DNA of 64,000 nucleotides, taken from CAVVEC01 sp963747105. Lineage in GTDB: Bacteria; Acidobacteriota; Terriglobia; Terriglobales; Acidobacteriaceae. The position numbers and the translations under genes were made by a program. Shown here piece by piece: positions 60,957 to 64,000 of this stretch. Position 1 is the first letter of the stretch; the number at the start of each line of letters is the position of its first letter. Location: the NCBI GenBank assembly GCA_963747105.1, contig CAVVEC010000016.1, positions 558,001 through 622,000 of the forward strand. Reading direction: 5' to 3'. The notes below the pieces were generated by a model. The model saw only the letters and a list, made by a program, of their open reading frames with translations. It did no database searches and was not told the DNA's origin.

Positions 60957-62216
60957 ATGGACATCGCTCGGCCAAGTGTGGCTCGCCAAAAGCGCCGTCG
61001 GCAGATCATTTATGTGGCTGTCGGAATCGTGCTCCTCGCCCTCGTAACTATGGGTCTGTCAAAGTTGAAGCCAGCCGCGCCCACGGTCGAACGCTCCACC
61101 GTCTGGGTGGACACGGTGAAGCGGGGCTCAGTGTTGCGCCAGGTGCGTGGGTTGGGAACCCTGGTTCCGGAAGAGGGTTCGATTCAGTTCTTGCCCGCAA
61201 TCACCGAGGGACGGGTTGATAAGATTCTGGAACTCCCCGGAGCGCAAGTAAAACCCGACACCATACTGCTGGAAATGAGCAATCCCCAACTGGAGCAGGA
61301 GGCGCTGGACGCGGAGTGGAAGCTCAAGGCGTCCGAAGCGGACTATAAGAATTTCCAGGTCCAGTTGGCCAGCCAGGTATTGGCGCAGAAATCGCTGTCC
61401 GCTCAAGTCCAGTCGGAGTACAGCCAGGCCAAGATGCAGTCGGACATTGATACCGAGCTCGCCAAACTGGGCGTGATCTCGCAACTTGCCATGAAGGTTT
61501 CCAATCAGAAGGCGGATGAGTTGGCGATACGAAGCGACATCGAAAAACAAAGATTGGTGAACAGCGGTGAAGTGCTCCAGGCCCAGATGCAGGCCAAACA
61601 GGCGGAGGTTGAACAATTTCGAGCGTTGGAGAAACTGAAGGAGAGCCAACTCGACCACCTGCGCGTCCGCGCCGGAATCGAAGGCGTCCTGCAGGAGCAG
61701 ACCCTGAAAATCGGGCAGTGGGTCACTCCCGGCACCACGCTGGCCAAGGTGGTGCAGCCACAGCGGCTGAAGGCCGAACTGAAGATTGCGGAGACTCAGG
61801 CCAAGGATATCCAGCTCGGACAGCCGGCGTCTGTGGATACACATAATGGCGTAATTCCTGGTCACGTCGTGCGCATTGATCCGTCTGTAGTAAACGGGAC
61901 CGTGACCGTTGATGTGGCCCTGGAGGGCAAGCTTCCGCAGGGAGCTCGGCCCGATCTCAGCGTGGACGGAACCATCGATCTGGAAAAGATGCAGAACGTG
62001 TTGTATGTCGGACGTCCGGCGTTTGGGCAGGAACAGAGCACGGTGGGCATGTTCATGCTGGAGGCCGATGGAAACACTGCGGTCCGCGCCCAAGTGAAGC
62101 TGGGCCGCAGCTCGGTAAATACAGTTGAGATCCTGCAGGGTTTGAAAGAAGGCGACCAGGTCATTCTTTCCGACATGTCGCGTTGGGACAATTTCGATCG
62201 GGTGCGGCTGGAGTAG
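60957..62216 (+). CDS. Periplasmic adaptor of a MacAB-like efflux pump (HlyD/MacA family)
   Basis: 419 residues: cytoplasmic basic start, one membrane helix (IIYVAVGIVLLALVTMGLS), a lipoyl-like half GTLVPEEGSIQFLPAITEGRVDKILELPGAQVKPDTILLEMSNPQLE, a long coiled coil (residues ~125-235), then the second lipoyl half (VRAGIEGVLQEQTLKIGQWVTPGTTLAKVV), beta-barrel and membrane-proximal domains. Adaptors link an inner-membrane transporter to an outer-membrane channel. An ATPase and a permease follow downstream; no TolC gene is seen before the window ends. Confidence 0.9.
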   Translation: MDIARPSVARQKRRRQIIYVAVGIVLLALVTMGLSKLKPAAPTVERSTVWVDTVKRGSVLRQVRGLGTLVPEEGSIQFLPAITEGRVDKILELPGAQVKPDTILLEMSNPQLEQEALDAEWKLKASEADYKNFQVQLASQVLAQKSLSAQVQSEYSQAKMQSDIDTELAKLGVISQLAMKVSNQKADELAIRSDIEKQRLVNSGEVLQAQMQAKQAEVEQFRALEKLKESQLDHLRVRAGIEGVLQEQTLKIGQWVTPGTTLAKVVQPQRLKAELKIAETQAKDIQLGQPASVDTHNGVIPGHVVRIDPSVVNGTVTVDVALEGKLPQGARPDLSVDGTIDLEKMQNVLYVGRPAFGQEQSTVGMFMLEADGNTAVRAQVKLGRSSVNTVEILQGLKEGDQVILSDMSRWDNFDRVRLE

Positions 62217-62279
62217 AGACCCATAACCACAAAGCACACCAGGATTCACGAAGGAAAACCGTAGAGGGAAGGAATTGCG

Positions 62280-62978
<699 letters not shown>

Positions 62979-64000
62979 ATGGAATCCCTGCTGCAGGACA
63001 TGCGCTACGGCTCGCGTATGCTGCGGAAGTCGCCCGGCTTCACCTTGGTTGCGGTCATTACGCTGGCGCTGGGCATCGGCGCCAATACCGCGATGTTCAG
63101 CGTGATCAATTCCGTTCTGCTGCGAGCCCTGCCCTTCCGCGATTCCAGCCGCGTGATGGTGGTATGGAAGACCATGTCGAATGGCAACCCGAACGCTTTT
63201 TCCACCCCGGCATTCCTGGAGATGAAGCAACAGGGCGAGGCTCTGGCGCACATGGGCGCGTTCTCCAGCTTTAGCTCGAACCTGGCGGGAAAAGAAGTGC
63301 CGGAGCGGATCGCGGGCGGCAAAGTGAACTTCGATCTGTTTCCAGTGCTCGGGGTGCAGCCCGTCCTCGGGCGGACATTCACAGCCGAAGAAGACCGCCC
63401 GGGAGCTGGCGGGGTCGTGATCTTGAGCCACGCGCTATGGGAAACTCGGTTCGGCTCGGCGCATCCGATTTTGGGCAGCGCGGTTGCGCTGGACGGCGCC
63501 CCATACACGGTGGTGGGTGTGATGCCACGCGGATTTCACGTGCTCTCCGACAAGGAATTGTTCTGGATCCCCCTGAAATTGGAGTCGGCAAATGCGCAAG
63601 CTTCAGCGCGCAGTGTCCACTGGCTCTTTGCCTTCACGCGGCTGGGGCGGGGAACCAGTCAGAAGCAGGCACAGACGGTGTTGGACACGATCGCGGCGCG
63701 ACTCAAGGCCCAGGACCCAAACGGTGAAGGCGGTTTCGGAGTGACGCTGCAGCCGGTCGCTGATTTTGCCTATGGCAATGTGAAACCAGCCTTGTTACTG
63801 CTGATGGGATCGGTGGGCCTTGTGCTTTTGATCGCGTGTTCCAACGTGGCCAATCTCTTGCTCGCGCGAGGAACTACGCGGCGGCGCGAGATTTCAATTC
63901 GCACAGCCCTGGGGGCGGCGCGGATCCGGGTCATCCGCCAGTTGCTGACGGAGAGCGTAGTGCTCTCGATGGTGGGCGGCATATTGGGGTTGGGTCTGGC
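62979..64000 (+). CDS. MacB-like ABC permease (ADOP family), 3' part beyond the window
   Basis: 341 residues so far, starting ATG 62979 immediately after the ATPase stop. MRYGSRMLRKSPGFTLVAVITLALGIGANTAMFSVINSVLLRALPF is the hallmark start of the acidobacterial 'ADOP' permeases (first membrane helix). A periplasmic domain follows, then LLLLMGSVGLVLLIACSNVANLLLARGTTRRREISIRTALGAARIRVIRQLLTESVVLSM, the FtsX-type helix and coupling segment. The gene is cut by the window end. Confidence 0.92.
   Translation, partial: MESLLQDMRYGSRMLRKSPGFTLVAVITLALGIGANTAMFSVINSVLLRALPFRDSSRVMVVWKTMSNGNPNAFSTPAFLEMKQQGEALAHMGAFSSFSSNLAGKEVPERIAGGKVNFDLFPVLGVQPVLGRTFTAEEDRPGAGGVVILSHALWETRFGSAHPILGSAVALDGAPYTVVGVMPRGFHVLSDKELFWIPLKLESANAQASARSVHWLFAFTRLGRGTSQKQAQTVLDTIAARLKAQDPNGEGGFGVTLQPVADFAYGNVKPALLLLMGSVGLVLLIACSNVANLLLARGTTRRREISIRTALGAARIRVIRQLLTESVVLSMVGGILGLGL

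Overview
The window looks like a chromosomal segment of a soil-type Acidobacteriota (Terriglobia/Koribacter-like). This is inferred from families and style, not from a marker gene: three GloVer-repeat secreted proteins, HAF-repeat and FG-GAP proteins, three paralogous seven-bladed propellers, an ADOP-type ABC permease, small basic proteins with an RRKI..A+ARW signature, and frequent TTG starts behind strong Shine-Dalgarno sequences.

Layout. (a) 1-17 kb is a gene-poor, mosaic accessory region. It holds a DUF4143 ATPase, a decayed zeta-toxin-like gene, a five-gene minus-strand phage-type recombination cassette (candidate annealing protein, DUF669-like protein, Cas4-like PD-(D/E)XK nuclease, unknown protein, HNH) behind a long palindromic operator, an RNase H, a Fis-like protein, a Fic protein behind two inverted repeats, an MNT-HEPN pair and a VapBC pair, with fragments of other genes between them. 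(b) 15.7-24.6 kb carries a phosphoesterase, a complete IS66 element sitting between two oppositely oriented fragments of an O-antigen ligase gene, an acyltransferase, a GT-like membrane protein and a truncated IS1182-type transposase. (c) 24.7-34.3 kb is a cluster of secreted repeat proteins: GloVer, two propellers, a 'SYALAA' N-terminus protein, FG-GAP, PQQ-like and HAF. (d) 34.3-38.4 kb is nested mobile-element debris: a nucleotidyltransferase fragment fused in frame to a group II intron reverse transcriptase, an IS91-type transposase, and its companion tyrosine recombinase split by an IS630 element. (e) 38.5-45.3 kb has two frameshifted DUF2157-like membrane genes, a transketolase-like enzyme and a third GloVer protein. 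(f) 45.4-49.2 kb is more debris (IS3, a truncated vapC, a partial IS66), then a tyrosine recombinase next to tRNA-Ser(CGA), which probably marks the edge of the island.

(g) 49.6-64 kb reads as core chromosome: tadA, a nuoI-type ferredoxin protein, and a complete putrescine route (pyruvoyl-dependent arginine decarboxylase, agmatine deiminase, N-carbamoylputrescine amidase) interleaved with a deoxyhypusine-synthase-family gene. These are followed by a POTRA protein, a LysR regulator, glutamine synthetase, and a MacA/ATPase/permease efflux operon that runs off the end.

Two things colour the whole annotation. Single-base frameshifts occur in genes that should be intact (glutamine synthetase three times, LysR, transketolase, integrase), so part of the apparent decay may be sequencing or assembly error. 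In addition, short dispersed repeats have spread through the region, in one case forming part of the reading frame of agmatine deiminase.
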